A stretch of DNA of 64,000 bases from an uncultured Alloprevotella sp. (GCA_944322095.1 CALUNU010000006.1:1-64000), one strand, 5' to 3'. Counted from the stretch's first letter, positions 16,465-26,698 are shown. Numbers and translations are program-made. The notes: generated from the sequence alone by a model not told the origin.

Positions 16465-16682
16465 GGCCCCAAGGGTGCCGACCTATCAGTAGCCTCGGGT
16501 GGAGCGTAGCGGAACCCGAGGAACGCACCCACTCCACGGGAATGAGCCTCGAAGAGGCGATTATGCCATCCGCCGCCTCGGGCATAACGACCTCTTCGAG
16601 GCCGACATCCTCTCCGCCGCACCCACTTCGGGTTCCACTGTGCTCCACCCGAGGCTACTATTAGCACGGCCTCTTCGAGGCC
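16465..16682. repeat. Inverted pair of double-hairpin repeats (REPIN-like unit)
   Basis: Two members of the double-hairpin family face each other: 16465-16521 on the - strand and 16626-16682 on the + strand. Their first stems have changed together relative to other copies (CCTCGGGT/ACCCGAGG instead of CCGCGGGT/ACCCGCGG in the left one). Between them lies a further nested inverted repeat, arms 16546-16567 and 16581-16602 (GCCTCGAAGAGG and its complement plus the ATTATGCC/GGCATAA extension). The whole 218-bp unit is therefore close to a large palindrome, the same architecture as each module of the array at 54.7 kb. Confidence 0.8.
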
Positions 16683-16877
16683 TTCACCTATGCCGAGACA
16701 TTCTTCCTTAGGAAGGTGCCGCGCATCGCCTGCCTGTTCATATGGCTCTGGTTGAACCACGGCGGGGCGGACATTTTGCGCGCGCGAAACGGTTTATTAG
16801 GAATTATTATGGTACATTTGCAGCCTTGTTTGCGGTGCTGCCGTGGCGGCCTGCATTCCTATTAATAAAGACAGCAG
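16683..16877 (+). promoter_or_regulatory. Leader region of the O-acetylation operon
   Basis: A -7 box TACATTTG lies at 16813-16820, about 58 bp before the ATG at 16878. A clear TTG is not visible at the expected distance upstream. The rest of the region holds nothing recognisable. Confidence 0.5.
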
Positions 16878-18311
16878 ATGGTTTTCTCTGATTTGTTCTT
16901 CCTCTTCGTGTTTCTCCCCGCGTTTTTCGTGTGCTACATGGTGGGCGCGGGCATCGACCGCCTGATGCGCAGCGAAGGCAACGCCGCCAAGAACATGGTG
17001 CTCGTGGTGTTTTCGCTCGTGTTCTACGCCTGGGGCGAACCCGTCTACGTGTTGCTCATGGTGGCCAGCGTGCTGCTCAACTATGTGGTGGGCCTGCTCA
17101 TTGCGCGCCGGCGGCGGGGGCGACGGGCGGTGCTCGTGGCGGGCGTGGTGTGCAACCTGGCGGTGCTCGCCACCTTTAAATACCTGGGCTTCCTTGCCTC
17201 GACGCTGCTGGGACTGGGCGTTGCAGTGGAGGTGCCGTCGATAGCCCTGCCCATCGGCATCAGTTTCTATACGTTCCAGGCGCTGTCGTACCTGGTCGAC
17301 GTGTACCGGCGCGAGGAACCCGTGCAGCGCAAGTTTTCCGACCTGCTGCTCTACATCTCCATGTTTCCGCAGCTCATCGCCGGCCCCATCGTGCGCTACG
17401 GCACGGTGGCCCGCGAGCTCGAACGGCGCCACGTCTCGGCCGCCGACTTTGCCGACGGCGCCTTCCGCTTCCTCATCGGCCTGGGCAAGAAGGTCATCGT
17501 GGCCAATCAGATGTCGGAAATCGTCGACCAGTTTCTCGTCGTGGGATTCGACTCGCTGACGACGGCCGGAGCGTGGGTGGGCATCGTGGCCTTCACGTTT
17601 CAAATTTATTTCGACTTCTCGGGCTATTCCGACATGGCCATCGGCATGGCGCGCTGCCTGGGCTTCCATTTCAAAGAGAACTTCGACCATCCCTATTGCT
17701 GCTCGTCGATTACCGACTTCTGGCGGCGCTGGCACATTTCGTTGGGTAGCTTTTTCCGCGACTACGTGTACATACCCATGGGCGGCAACCGACGCCACCA
17801 GGCCGTGAACATCCTGGTGGTGTGGTTTCTCACGGGCCTGTGGCACGGGGCGAGCTGGAACTTCGTCACGTGGGGCCTCTACTTCGGCCTGATCGTGATG
17901 GCGGAAAAGTACACCTTGTTGCGCGTCAAAGACCGCATTCCCGCCGTTGTGCTCCATGTGTACAGTCTGGCGGCCGTGGTGGTGGGCTGGGGCATCTTCT
18001 ATTTTGAGGACTTCGGCGCGATGCTCCGCTTCTTCCATGCCTTTGCGGGCGGAGCCGTGGCGGGCTACGACTTTGTGGCGGTGAGCGCGCTCACCGACCA
18101 CTTCTGGCTGTGGGTGGCCGCCGTCGTGTTCAGCATGCCCGTGAGGCGCGGGGTGTCGGCGCTCACGGCCCGCATGCTGTCGGGCCATGCGGTGGCGTTG
18201 CGCGGGGTGGAGCTCACGGCGCGGCTCACGCTGAGCCTGGCGCTGCTCGTGCTGAGCGTGGCCCTGCTCGTGGGTGCCACGAACAATGCCTTTATCTACA
18301 CACGTTTCTGA
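16878..18311 (+). CDS. MBOAT family O-acyltransferase (AlgI/DltB-like)
   Basis: A 477-residue polytopic membrane protein that moves an acyl group, usually acetyl, across the inner membrane for esterification of an exported polysaccharide. Signatures: VFSDLFFLFVFLP at the start, NMVLVVFSLVFYAWGEP, LPIGISFYTFQALSYLVDVYR, PQLIAGPIVRY and the catalytic region SLGSFFRDYVYIPMGGNRR with TGLWHGASWNFVTWGLYFG, whose His is the conserved MBOAT residue. Some ten or more membrane segments are likely. The next gene is an AlgJ-like partner 17 bp downstream, a standard two-gene O-acetylation module. The acceptor polysaccharide is not identifiable from the neighbours. Confidence 0.92.
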   Translation: MVFSDLFFLFVFLPAFFVCYMVGAGIDRLMRSEGNAAKNMVLVVFSLVFYAWGEPVYVLLMVASVLLNYVVGLLIARRRRGRRAVLVAGVVCNLAVLATFKYLGFLASTLLGLGVAVEVPSIALPIGISFYTFQALSYLVDVYRREEPVQRKFSDLLLYISMFPQLIAGPIVRYGTVARELERRHVSAADFADGAFRFLIGLGKKVIVANQMSEIVDQFLVVGFDSLTTAGAWVGIVAFTFQIYFDFSGYSDMAIGMARCLGFHFKENFDHPYCCSSITDFWRRWHISLGSFFRDYVYIPMGGNRRHQAVNILVVWFLTGLWHGASWNFVTWGLYFGLIVMAEKYTLLRVKDRIPAVVLHVYSLAAVVVGWGIFYFEDFGAMLRFFHAFAGGAVAGYDFVAVSALTDHFWLWVAAVVFSMPVRRGVSALTARMLSGHAVALRGVELTARLTLSLALLVLSVALLVGATNNAFIYTRF

Positions 18312-18328
18312 GGCGCAGACCTGTTTTT

Positions 18329-19807
18329 ATGGACAAGAAAATATATGTAACGCTCATCGTGGCCGTGTTTGTGGCCTTTACGGTGGTGTTCGACACGCTG
18401 CCGCGCAGCACCTATTCGGAGCTGGAAAAGCGAGAGCTGAAGAAGTTTCCCCCCTTCACGGCCGACAGCCTGAAGAACGGCAGTTTCACGGCCGAAGTGT
18501 CGTCGTGGTTCAGCGACAGCGAGCCCTATCGCGACGTGTTCATGGCCCTGAGCATGAAGGTGAAGGGCCTCATGGCCCTCACGCTGCCCGGCGAAGAGAC
18601 GGTGCGCTTCCATGCCTCCGACGCTCCCGCGGCCGCCGCCGACACCATCGCCGAGCCCGCCGGCGGAGAGATGGGCGAATATGTGAACAACGTGACGGCC
18701 GACGAGAACGCCAAGATAGCCAACGCGGGCATCATCGTGGTGGGCGAGGGAAAGAAGGTGAGGGCGCTCATGGCCTTTGGCGGCGGCGCCAAGGGAGGCG
18801 GCTCGTATGCCCGCCTGGCCAACGCCTACGGGCGGGCGCTGGGCAGCGGCGTGACGGTCTATTGCATGGCCATACCCATCGCTTCGGAGTTTTACTGCCC
18901 CGACAAGGCCCGTTCGGCCACGCGGCCGCAGCTGCCCGTCATCCGCAACATCTACGCACAGCTCGACGAGGGGGTGAAGGCGGTGGATGCCTACTCGGCC
19001 CTGGCCGCCCACGCCGGTGAGGACATCTACCTGCGCACCGACCACCACTGGGCGCCGCTGGGGGCCTACTATGCCGCGCAGGCCTTTGCCCGCACGGCGG
19101 GCGTGCCCTTCCGCGACCTGAAAAGCTACGACCGCCACGTGGTGCGCCGCTTCGTGGGCAGCATGTATGGCTATTCGAAGGACATCTCCGTGAAGGAGGC
19201 GCCCGAGGATTTCGTTTATTACACGCCCCGCGGCATCAACTACACCACGACCTATCAGAACTACACCATCGACGAGCACTACCGCGTGACGGGCGTGAGC
19301 AAGCCCGCCCGGGGCCCCTTCTTCTACCACTACCGCGACGGCAACGGCGGCGCTTACAGCACCTTCATGGGCAGCGACGCCAAGCTCACCGTCGTGAAGA
19401 CGGGCACCGCGAACGGCCGTCGCGTCTTAATCATCAAGGACAGCTTCGGCAACGCCTTGCCGGGCTATCTCTTCTTCTCCTTTGAAGAGGTACACGTGGT
19501 GGACTTCCGCTACTTCAAGAAGAACGTGAAGGCCTACGTGCGCGACAACCACATCACCGACGTGCTTTTTGCCTGCAACATCTTCAATGCCTATTCGGGA
19601 GCCATGAACCGCAACTGCATGCGCTTCCTCACGCAGGACGGCACCATCACGCCGCCCCCGCCCCTGCCCGGCGGCCCCCATGCGGCCGACAGCCTGAAAC
19701 GCCCCGCCTCTCCCACTGCGCCGGCCGACAGCCTGCCGCGGCACCATGCCCCCGCCCGGCAGCCCGACAGCTCGGCCGTGGCTCGACAGGCGGTACCGAA
19801 GGCGTAA
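18329..19807 (+). CDS. AlgJ/DHHW-type O-acetylation partner protein
   Basis: A 492-residue membrane-anchored extracytoplasmic protein with one N-terminal transmembrane segment (about 5-22) and a SGNH/DHHW fold. The motif RTDHHWAPLGAY (about residues 233-244) provides the DHH signature and IKDSFGNALPGY (about 370) provides the catalytic Ser/Asn block. Such proteins transfer acyl groups delivered by the MBOAT partner onto polysaccharide. The start follows the MBOAT stop by 17 bp; the longer overlapping frame upstream was rejected. The last 55 or so residues are Pro/Ala/Ser-rich, low in complexity and unlike the rest of the family; they are probably a disordered tail. Confidence 0.85.
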   Translation: MDKKIYVTLIVAVFVAFTVVFDTLPRSTYSELEKRELKKFPPFTADSLKNGSFTAEVSSWFSDSEPYRDVFMALSMKVKGLMALTLPGEETVRFHASDAPAAAADTIAEPAGGEMGEYVNNVTADENAKIANAGIIVVGEGKKVRALMAFGGGAKGGGSYARLANAYGRALGSGVTVYCMAIPIASEFYCPDKARSATRPQLPVIRNIYAQLDEGVKAVDAYSALAAHAGEDIYLRTDHHWAPLGAYYAAQAFARTAGVPFRDLKSYDRHVVRRFVGSMYGYSKDISVKEAPEDFVYYTPRGINYTTTYQNYTIDEHYRVTGVSKPARGPFFYHYRDGNGGAYSTFMGSDAKLTVVKTGTANGRRVLIIKDSFGNALPGYLFFSFEEVHVVDFRYFKKNVKAYVRDNHITDVLFACNIFNAYSGAMNRNCMRFLTQDGTITPPPPLPGGPHAADSLKRPASPTAPADSLPRHHAPARQPDSSAVARQAVPKA

Positions 19808-19844
19808 TTGGTCGTTCTTTATAGGCAGTCCGCCGCATGGGCGC

Positions 19845-19904
19845 ACAAAAACCCCGGCTCGGCAGCCTCCCGATGAGGGGAGACGTACCGAGCCGGGGTT
19901 TTGT
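19845..19904. terminator. Bidirectional terminator between the AlgJ-like gene and metG
   Basis: AAAACCCCGGCTCGG pairs with CCGAGCCGGGGTTTT around a 25-nt loop; A and T runs on the outer sides give a U tract in both directions. It separates convergent genes. Confidence 0.85.
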
Positions 19905-19938
19905 GTGTCCGTGCGGCGGAGGAGCGCCGGGTGCAGGC

Positions 19939-21978
19939 CTATTTCACCTCGCTGCCCGGGGCCACCTCGCGGCCGGGCTGGACGACGCTCAGCGTGCCGT
20001 CGGGGGCTTCGGCGCTTAGAATCATGCCCTGGCTCTCGATGCCGCGGAGCTTGCGCGGAGCAAGGTTGGCCACGAAGCACACCTGGCGGCCCACGAGTTC
20101 TTCGGGCTTATAATGCTTGGCAATGCCCGAGACGATGGTGCGGTTTTCCAGTCCGTCGGCAATTTCGAAGCGCAGCAGTTTGTCGCTCTTGGGCACCCGC
20201 TCGCAGGAGAGCACCGTGCCGACGCGGATGTCGAGCTTCTCAAAGTCCTCGAAAGCCACGACGGGGCGCACGGGGGCAGCCTTGCGCGCAGCGGCCTCGT
20301 TGGCGCGCTTGGCGTCGAGGAGCTTCTGCACCTGCGCCTCGACGGCTGCATCTTCGATCTTTTCGAAGAGCAGCTCGGGGCGGCCCAGCCGGTGGCCGGC
20401 GGGCAGCAGGTCGATGGCGCCCAGACGGTCCCAGCCCAGCTCCTCGACGGCAAGCATCGAGCGCAGGCGGGCCGAGCTGAAGGGGAGGAACGGCTCGAAG
20501 GCGATGGCCAGGTTGGCCACGAGCTGGAGCGAAAGATTGAGCACCGTCTTGACCCGCTCGGGATCGGTCTTGACGACCTTCCACGGCTCGCTGTCGGCCA
20601 GGTATTTGTTGCCGATGCGGGCCAGGTTCATGGCCTCTTTCTGCGCGTCGCGGAAGCGGAAGTGGTCGAGCAGCTGCTCCACCTGCACCTTGACGTCGGT
20701 AAACTCCGCAATGGTCTGGCGGTCGTAGTCGGTGAGCTCTCCGCAGGCGGGCACGACGCCGTCGTAATATTTCTGCGTGAGCACGAGCGCGCGGTTCACG
20801 AAGTTTCCGTACACAGCCACCAGTTCGTTGTTGTTGCGCGCCTGAAAGTCTTTCCACGTGAAGTTGTTGTCTTTCGTTTCGGGCGCATTGGCCGTGAGCA
20901 CGTAGCGCAGCACGTCTTGCTTGCCGGGAAACTCGTCGAGATATTCGTGGAGCCAGACGGCCCAGTTGCGCGAGGTGGATATTTTGTAGTCTTCGAGATT
21001 GAGAAACTCGTTGGCGGGCACGTTGTCGGGCAGGATGAACGAGCCTTCGGCCTTAAGCATGGCTGGAAAGACGATACAGTGGAACACGATGTTGTCCTTT
21101 CCGATGAAGTGGACGAGGCGCGTGTCGGCCGACTTCCACCATTTCTCCCACGAGTCGGGCAGCAGCTCCTTGGTGTTGGAGATGTAGCCGATAGGGGCGT
21201 CGAACCATACGTAGAGCACCTTGCCTTCGGCCCCCTCGACGGGCACGGGTATGCCCCAGTCGAGGTCGCGGCTGACGGCGCGGGGCTTGAGGCCCATGTC
21301 GAACCAGCTCTTACACTGCCCCGTCACGTTGGAGCGCCAGTCGGCGTGCTCTTTGAGTATCCACTCTTCGAGCCAGGGCTGATGCTTGTCCAGCGGCAGA
21401 TACCAATGCTTCGTCTTGCGCAGCACGGGCTTGGAGCCGCTCACGGCGCTGCGCGGGTTGATGAGCTCCGTGGGCGAAAGAGCCGTGCCGCACTTCTCGC
21501 ACTGGTCACCATAGGCGCCCTCGGCGTGGCAGTGGGGGCATTCGCCCGTGATGTAACGGTCGGCCAGGAAGACGCCGGCCTCCTCGTCGTAATATTGCTC
21601 GCTTTCCTGCTCGACAAACTCGCCCTTGTCGTAAAGCGTACGGAAGAAGTCGGACGCTGTCTGGGCATGAACGTCCGACGAGGTGCGGCTGTAAATGTCG
21701 AACGAGATGCCGAAACGCTCGAACGACGACTTGATCAGGCTGTGATAACGGTTCACGACGTCTTGAGGCGTACAGCCCTCCTTGCGGGCACGGATGGTGA
21801 TGGGCACGCCGTGCTCGTCGGAGCCACAGACAAAGAGCACTTCCTGCTTTTTAAGGCGAAGATAGCGCACATAGATGTCGGCCGGGACGTAGACACCCGC
21901 CAGATGGCCGATGTGGACGCCGCCGTTGGCGTAGGGAAGCGCTGCCGTCACCAAGGTACGGTTGAAATGTTTCTCCAT
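19939..21978 (-). CDS. metG: Methionyl-tRNA synthetase
   Basis: Charges tRNA-Met and initiator tRNA. The 679-residue product has the class I HIGH motif ([18 protein letters not shown], about 20-37), a zinc-binding knuckle [17 protein letters not shown] near 145-161, the KMSKS-equivalent KISTS near 335, the anticodon-binding helices after about 380 and a C-terminal tRNA-binding OB-fold ([19 protein letters not shown], about 575 to the end). The start [19 protein letters not shown] is the family norm. The frame remains open for 3.4 kb further upstream, antisense to secDF, but that is coincidental. A TAACTTTA box at 22087-22080 on the - strand may be the promoter. The gene is divergent from secDF. 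Confidence 0.96.
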   Translation of the reverse strand: MEKHFNRTLVTAALPYANGGVHIGHLAGVYVPADIYVRYLRLKKQEVLFVCGSDEHGVPITIRARKEGCTPQDVVNRYHSLIKSSFERFGISFDIYSRTSSDVHAQTASDFFRTLYDKGEFVEQESEQYYDEEAGVFLADRYITGECPHCHAEGAYGDQCEKCGTALSPTELINPRSAVSGSKPVLRKTKHWYLPLDKHQPWLEEWILKEHADWRSNVTGQCKSWFDMGLKPRAVSRDLDWGIPVPVEGAEGKVLYVWFDAPIGYISNTKELLPDSWEKWWKSADTRLVHFIGKDNIVFHCIVFPAMLKAEGSFILPDNVPANEFLNLEDYKISTSRNWAVWLHEYLDEFPGKQDVLRYVLTANAPETKDNNFTWKDFQARNNNELVAVYGNFVNRALVLTQKYYDGVVPACGELTDYDRQTIAEFTDVKVQVEQLLDHFRFRDAQKEAMNLARIGNKYLADSEPWKVVKTDPERVKTVLNLSLQLVANLAIAFEPFLPFSSARLRSMLAVEELGWDRLGAIDLLPAGHRLGRPELLFEKIEDAAVEAQVQKLLDAKRANEAAARKAAPVRPVVAFEDFEKLDIRVGTVLSCERVPKSDKLLRFEIADGLENRTIVSGIAKHYKPEELVGRQVCFVANLAPRKLRGIESQGMILSAEAPDGTLSVVQPGREVAPGSEVK

Positions 21979-22152
21979 AAGGTATGTTGTGTATATACAG
22001 TTGTGATGCGTCGGTTGCCGGCGGCCTGCCTTGGCGCCCGGAAGGGCCGTTTTGCACGTGTACAGGGCCGTTGGCGGCGTAAAGTTACGCTTTTTTCGCC
22101 GGATGCCGCGGTCGGGGTTCCAAATACGTGCATATTTGAAGCGGGCCAAGGC

Positions 22153-22180
22153 TTGCTTTCGCGAAAAATCCGTATATTTG
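22153..22180 (+). promoter_or_regulatory. secDF promoter
   Basis: TTG at 22153-22155, a 17-nt spacer and TATATTTG at 22173-22180. Predicted start near 22187, giving a leader of about 56 nt that is A-rich and ends in AACAACAATG at the start codon. Confidence 0.75.
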
Positions 22181-22242
22181 CACGCCTCTTGGCGAGAAAA
22201 AACAACAAATAAATCAAGTAAATACAAAACCAACCAACAACA

Positions 22243-25200
22243 ATGCAAAACAAAGTCTTTGTAAAAGTCATAGCAGTATTGCTGACTTTGATTTGCCTCT
22301 TCTATCTGTCGTTCTCGGCGGTGACCAACCACTACGAGAGCAAGGCAGCCGCCATGGGCGAGGTGAAGGGCAAAGCTTACCTCGACTCCATGCGCAACGA
22401 AAAGGCCTGGATGGGCTTCACGCTCAAGGAGTGCGAAGAATTGCAAATCAGCCTCGGTCTCGACTTGCAGGGCGGTATGAACGTCATCTTGGAGGTGTCG
22501 GTGCCCGACGTGGTGAAGAACCTGGCCGGCGAGAACGCCAACGACCCCAAGGTGCAGAAAGCCATCGCCGAGGCCCGCGAAGCAGCCAAGAGCGGCACGG
22601 AAAATTTCGTAGACCTCTTCGTGGCCAAATATCAGCAGGCCAACGGACAGGGCAAGCTGGGAGGCATCTTTGCCCTCAAGCTCGGTGCCAAAAACATCAC
22701 CCCCACCTCGACCGACGCCGACGTGCAGCGCGTGCTCAACGAGGAGGTGAAGGCTGCCGTGGCCAACTCGTATGAAATCGTGCGCTCGCGTATCGACCGG
22801 TTCGGCGTGGCGCAGCCCAACATACAGACGCTCGAAGGCAAAGGCCAGGTGGGCCAGATCATGGTTGAGATGCCCGGCATCAAGGAGCCCGAGCGCGTGC
22901 GCAAACTCCTGCAAGGTAGCGCCAACCTCGAGTTCTGGGAGACCTACACCGTAAGCGAACTGAACGCCACCCTCCTCTCGCTCGACAACCGTTTGGCGCA
23001 GCTCGAAAAAGCCGGCGTTAAAGCCGACACGACCAGCGTTGCCGCCAAAGATACGACGGCTGTGGCTCAGGCCGATACGGCCGCTGCCGCCAAAGACAAG
23101 AATGTGTCGTTGGCTTCGTTCAAGAAAAACGCCGGGGACGTGGCTGCCGATGCCACACCGGCCTACGATCCCGCCCATCCGCTGCTGAGCCGCCTCGTTC
23201 AGGACCCGCAGCTCATCAGCCCCAACGGTTGCGTCCTTGGCTTGGCGCGTGCCGTCGACACGGCCGCCGTCAACAAGCTGCTCGCCTCCGACGTGGCCCG
23301 CGACATGCTGCCCGCCGACCTGCACCTGGCTTGGAGCGTGAAGCCCACGAACGCCGTCAAGGGCAACTATGTTGAGCTCTACGCCCTGAAAACCACCAAC
23401 GGCGCGCCCGCCCTGGCCGGCGACGTCATCGAAGACGCCAGCGACGACTTCGACCAGTATCATAATCCTATCGTCTCCATGACGATGAACTCGGACGGCG
23501 CCCGCGAGTGGGCCCTCATCACGCGCAACAATCTGAAGCGGCCCGTGGCCATCGTGCTTGACGGCCTCGTGTATAGTGCCCCTGTCATTCAGAGCGAAAT
23601 ACCCAACGGCATCTCGCAGATCTCCGGCCAGTTTACGCCTGAAGACACGAAGGACCTTTCGAACGTGCTGAAGAGCGGTAAGATGCCTGCCCCCACTACC
23701 ATTGTACAGGAGGAGACCGTGGGCCCGTCGCTTGGCTCCGCGTCGATCCAGGCCGGCTTCACGGCGTGTATCGTGGCCTTTGTGCTCCTGATGGTCTTCA
23801 TGTGCGTCATGTACGGCTTCATCCCGGGCATGGTGGCCAACTGCGCCCTCATCCTCAACTTCTTCTTCACGTTTGGCGTGCTCACGTCGTTCCAGGCCGC
23901 GCTCACCATGAGCGGCATCGCCGGTATGGTGCTCTCGCTCGGCATGGCTGTCGACGCCAACGTGCTTATTTACGAACGAACCAAGGAGGAACTCCGCGCG
24001 GGCAAGAACATCAAGACGGCCCTGGCCGACGGATATGGCAATGCCTTCTCGGCCATCTTCGACTCGAACCTGACGTCTATCATCACGGCCATCATCCTCT
24101 ACAACTTCGGTACGGGCCCCATCCGCGGCTTCGCCCTCACGCTGGGCATCGGTATCTGCGCCTCGTTCTTCACGGCCGTGTGGATTTCGCGCATCGTCTA
24201 CGAGCACTTCCTCAATAAGGACAAATGGCTGAACCTGACGTTCACCACGCGCCTCTCCCGCGGCCTCATGCAGAACGCCCACTACCGCTTCATGGACATG
24301 GCCAAGAAATCGTTTGTCGTGACGGGTGTGCTCATTGCCATCTGCCTTGTTTCGTTCGGCATACGCGGTCTGGCCAAGGGTATCGACTTTACGGGCGGCC
24401 GCAACTTCGTAGTGGAGTTTGAAAAGAAGGACGTGACGCCCGAAGAGGTGCGCGAGGCCGTGGCAGCCAAGGTGCATGCCAAGGATCCCAACGCCACGGT
24501 GAACGCCATCCTCATCGTTACGGCCGACAACCGCGCAGTGCGCCTGACGACCAACTACCGCATCAACGAGGACGGCACGGAGATCGACCAGGAGGTGGAA
24601 CGCTTCATCTACGACGCCCTGCATGAGAAAGGGCTCATCACGGCCGACTACGCCACCTTCATCGATCGCGACAACCGCGCCGGAGGCTCCATCATCTCGG
24701 CCCAGAAGGTAGGCCCCTCGGTGGCTGCCGACATGGCCAAGGGCGCCGTCATCAGCGTGGTGCTCTCGCTCGTGGCCATCTTCATCTACATCCTGCTGCG
24801 TTTCCGCAACGTGGCCTTCTCGGTCGGCAGCGTCGCCGCGCTCACCGTCGACACGTTGCTCATCATCGGCATGTACTCGCTCTGCTGGGGCTGGATGCCC
24901 TTCTCGCTCGAAGTGGACCAGACGTTCATCGGTGCCATCCTGACGGCCATCGGCTACTCCATCAACGACAAAGTGATTGTGTTCGACCGTATCCGTGAGA
25001 ACCTGCGCCTCTTCCCCCTGCGCGACACGAAGCGCCTCTTCAACGATTCGATCAACGTCACCCTGTCGCGTACGGTGATGACGTCGGGAACGACGCTTCT
25101 CGTGCTGCTCTGTATCTTCTTCTTGGGTGGCGACAGCATCCGTTCGTTCTCTTTCGCCATGATTCTGGGCGTCGTCTTCGGAACGCTCTCGTCCATCTTC

Positions 25201-25272
25201 CTGGCAGCGCCCATCGCTCTGCGCTCGCTCGGCAAGAAGCACCGCATCGTGGCCCAGACGGCCGAAGCCTGA
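22243..25272 (+). CDS. secDF: Fused protein translocase subunit SecDF
   Basis: A 1009-residue membrane protein that uses the proton motive force to pull secreted proteins out of SecYEG. The SecD half (about 1-620) has a first membrane segment at 5-25, the D1 signature [15 protein letters not shown], a large periplasmic region, and the membrane block with [22 protein letters not shown]. The SecF half begins near 680 with [15 protein letters not shown] and ends with [19 protein letters not shown] and [23 protein letters not shown] roughly 60-residue Ala/Thr/Asp-rich insert ([20 protein letters not shown] region, about 264-300) is low in complexity and looks linker-like. The fusion is usual in Bacteroidetes. 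The gene has its own promoter and terminator. Confidence 0.96.
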   Translation: MQNKVFVKVIAVLLTLICLFYLSFSAVTNHYESKAAAMGEVKGKAYLDSMRNEKAWMGFTLKECEELQISLGLDLQGGMNVILEVSVPDVVKNLAGENANDPKVQKAIAEAREAAKSGTENFVDLFVAKYQQANGQGKLGGIFALKLGAKNITPTSTDADVQRVLNEEVKAAVANSYEIVRSRIDRFGVAQPNIQTLEGKGQVGQIMVEMPGIKEPERVRKLLQGSANLEFWETYTVSELNATLLSLDNRLAQLEKAGVKADTTSVAAKDTTAVAQADTAAAAKDKNVSLASFKKNAGDVAADATPAYDPAHPLLSRLVQDPQLISPNGCVLGLARAVDTAAVNKLLASDVARDMLPADLHLAWSVKPTNAVKGNYVELYALKTTNGAPALAGDVIEDASDDFDQYHNPIVSMTMNSDGAREWALITRNNLKRPVAIVLDGLVYSAPVIQSEIPNGISQISGQFTPEDTKDLSNVLKSGKMPAPTTIVQEETVGPSLGSASIQAGFTACIVAFVLLMVFMCVMYGFIPGMVANCALILNFFFTFGVLTSFQAALTMSGIAGMVLSLGMAVDANVLIYERTKEELRAGKNIKTALADGYGNAFSAIFDSNLTSIITAIILYNFGTGPIRGFALTLGIGICASFFTAVWISRIVYEHFLNKDKWLNLTFTTRLSRGLMQNAHYRFMDMAKKSFVVTGVLIAICLVSFGIRGLAKGIDFTGGRNFVVEFEKKDVTPEEVREAVAAKVHAKDPNATVNAILIVTADNRAVRLTTNYRINEDGTEIDQEVERFIYDALHEKGLITADYATFIDRDNRAGGSIISAQKVGPSVAADMAKGAVISVVLSLVAIFIYILLRFRNVAFSVGSVAALTVDTLLIIGMYSLCWGWMPFSLEVDQTFIGAILTAIGYSINDKVIVFDRIRENLRLFPLRDTKRLFNDSINVTLSRTVMTSGTTLLVLLCIFFLGGDSIRSFSFAMILGVVFGTLSSIFLAAPIALRSLGKKHRIVAQTAEA

Positions 25273-25311
25273 CCCTACAGTCCGCCGCGGCGGGCCACAG
25301 CATAACCCTTG

Positions 25312-25354
25312 CCTCCGCACGGTTTCGTTTGAGAAGCCGTGCGGAGGTTTTTTT
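25312..25354 (+). terminator. Intrinsic terminator after secDF
   Basis: CCTCCGCACGG and CCGTGCGGAGG form a perfect 11-bp stem with a 14-nt loop, followed by seven T residues. It lies 40 bp after the stop codon. Confidence 0.92.
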
Positions 25355-25395
25355 ATGCCCCCGCCGCAGGGAGGTACCGGAGCGGCCGCCGGCAG

Positions 25396-25850
25396 GCCCG
25401 CCACCCCTGTGCGCTATATGGCAAAGCGTTAAAGCGGACGCGCAGGTTCGTCCGCCTTTTAGCGTTGTTTTCGTGCGTCCATGCGGCCCCTCGGCCGAAA
25501 CATCCCATGGAAATCGATTTCCATCCCATGGATTCGCCGATCCAAGGGATGGAAATTTCGATCCAAGGCCAGTTTTCGAGTGAAAAATGGGGCCGAAACG
25601 TGCCATATAGTGGCGAAAAACCCATTTTTAGGCGTCTTTGCGGCGGGGCTTCGCACGGATAGCCTTCATTATCAAGCCTTTCTGATTTTCGCGTATTTGC
25701 AAGCGAGAGCGCGAGCGCTCGAAAATAATCGATTCTCCATGTTAAAAAACAGCGCTCTTAGGAGGGGCGGCATTCCTGCCGCCCCTCCTAAGCCATCCGG
25801 GCGGTGAGAGACGCAATGAATCGCGTCTCTACGCGGCGAACATCCTCCTT
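25396..25850 (-). repeat. Dispersed intergenic element, copy C
   Basis: Reverse-oriented copy, over most of its length very close to copy B. Order: CCTGTGCGCTATATGGC, the GCGGACG/CGTCCGC hairpin, the CCATGGAAATCG palindromes at 25504-25565, GTGCCATATAGTGGCGAAAA near 25600, TTTTCGCGTATTTGCAAGCG near 25687, CGAAAATAATCGATTCTCC near 25721, and a perfect 16-bp terminal hairpin at 25757-25792 (CTTAGGAGGGGCGGCA, loop TTCC). The AGAGACGC hairpin is at 25807-25830. Unlike copies A, B and D it has no double-hairpin repeat beside it. Confidence 0.88.
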
Positions 25851-25888
25851 CGCTCCTGCTCCGTCCATTACGTCCCGTTGGTTGCGGG

Positions 25889-25940
25889 CAAAAAAACGAC
25901 GCGCCCCCATCGCTTTGTTGTTGCGGTGGGGGCGCGTTGT
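25889..25940 (-). terminator. Terminator of the Spy-like gene
   Basis: GACGCGCCCCCATCGC and GCGGTGGGGGCGCGTT pair around a 9-nt loop. On the - strand the stem is followed by seven U residues (the A run at 25890-25896). It lies 18 bp past the stop codon of the Spy-like gene. Confidence 0.88.
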
Positions 25941-25958
25941 GTGGGGCGCGGGGCGTTG

Positions 25959-26477
25959 TCAGTCGTCCACGCGAGTCACTTTGCCTTTCACGGGGCTCAC
26001 GCGGTTGGGCGTGAGGGGGCGCGGTTGCAGTGCGGGCACGTTGCCGTTACTGTTGAGCGTGAAGCGTGCGGGGCGTGCGGGCCGGCCGTCTTTGCGGTCG
26101 ACGCGCTCCTCGAAGAGCCGGTTCACCTGGCGGGCGGTGAGTATTTTGGCAAACTTGTCCACGTACTGCTGCTTCGTGGCGGCGGTTTTCTCGCGGGTGG
26201 TGAGGCGGGCTTTCAAGCGGTCGAGGATGGCTTCGTCGCCCTTGAGCTCCTTGTCGGGCTTCACGCGGCAGCTGCGCAGGGCGGCCACATATTCCTTATA
26301 GAGCGGGGCAAACTGGGCCGCCGTCTTCTCGTCGAGCATGAGCTTTTTCGTGAGTTGGTTGATGCGGCTCTCTATGCGATTTTCGCGCTCGGCCTGTTTC
26401 CCGACGTTCTGGGCCGAAAGCCCGAGGCTCATGGTCATGGCGAGCAGCACGGCCGCCATCATGCTTTTTTTCTTCAT
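25959..26477 (-). CDS. Exported Spy/CpxP-like helical protein
   Basis: A 172-residue protein with a clear signal peptide (MKKKSMMAAVLLAMTMSLGLSAQ) followed by a mostly helical, highly charged region from 24 to about 135. Spacing of Leu/Arg/Lys and RQVNRLFEERV near 120 resembles the LTxxQ helical repeat of periplasmic Spy/CpxP proteins, which act as chaperones or envelope-stress sensors. The last 40 residues (PARPARFTLNSNGNVPALQP and on) are Pro/Arg-rich and probably disordered. Homology to Spy is by pattern only. Monocistronic, with its own terminator. Its promoter was not identified in the 290-bp gap upstream. Confidence 0.65.
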   Translation of the reverse strand: MKKKSMMAAVLLAMTMSLGLSAQNVGKQAERENRIESRINQLTKKLMLDEKTAAQFAPLYKEYVAALRSCRVKPDKELKGDEAILDRLKARLTTREKTAATKQQYVDKFAKILTARQVNRLFEERVDRKDGRPARPARFTLNSNGNVPALQPRPLTPNRVSPVKGKVTRVDD

Positions 26478-26560
26478 GTGCTGTTGTTTTTTTCAGGGTT
26501 CAACATCGCGCCGTCGGCGGGCGGCGTCTGCATATATGACGTTGGAGCGGTGCGAAAGTT

Positions 26561-26568
26561 TATCTTTG
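26561..26568 (+). promoter_or_regulatory. Additional -7 box upstream of the WYL gene
   Basis: TATCTTTG at 26561-26568 with TTG at 26542-26544 (16-nt spacer) points rightward. It would give a leader of about 190 nt ahead of the WYL regulator gene, so this gene may have two promoters, or an unseen small transcript may start here. Confidence 0.45.
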
Positions 26569-26668
26569 CGGCCTTTTTTAACGCATATATGCACGGTTTC
26601 CCCGCCTGCGCGGGCCGCGGGGAGCCATGTTTGTGGGACGGGACGTGAAAAAAATCGGACCCGGGCCC

Positions 26669-26698
26669 TTGTTTTGGCGCACAATAGCCTTAAATTTG
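26669..26698 (+). promoter_or_regulatory. Promoter of the WYL regulator gene
   Basis: TTG at 26669-26671, a 19-nt spacer and TAAATTTG at 26691-26698 match the Bacteroidetes consensus. The predicted start near 26705 lies about 64 nt before the ATG at 26769. Confidence 0.7.

Noticed and set aside
16280..16870. Small genes in the gap before the MBOAT gene
   Set aside because: All frames there follow the palindromic repeat unit; none has a start context or family pattern.
21979..25404. A - strand open frame of 5.4 kb running through metG and antisense to all of secDF
   Set aside because: The part upstream of the metG ATG mirrors secDF codons (GC-rich RNY pattern), gives His/Val/Gly-rich nonsense and has no homology pattern. 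Only metG is real.
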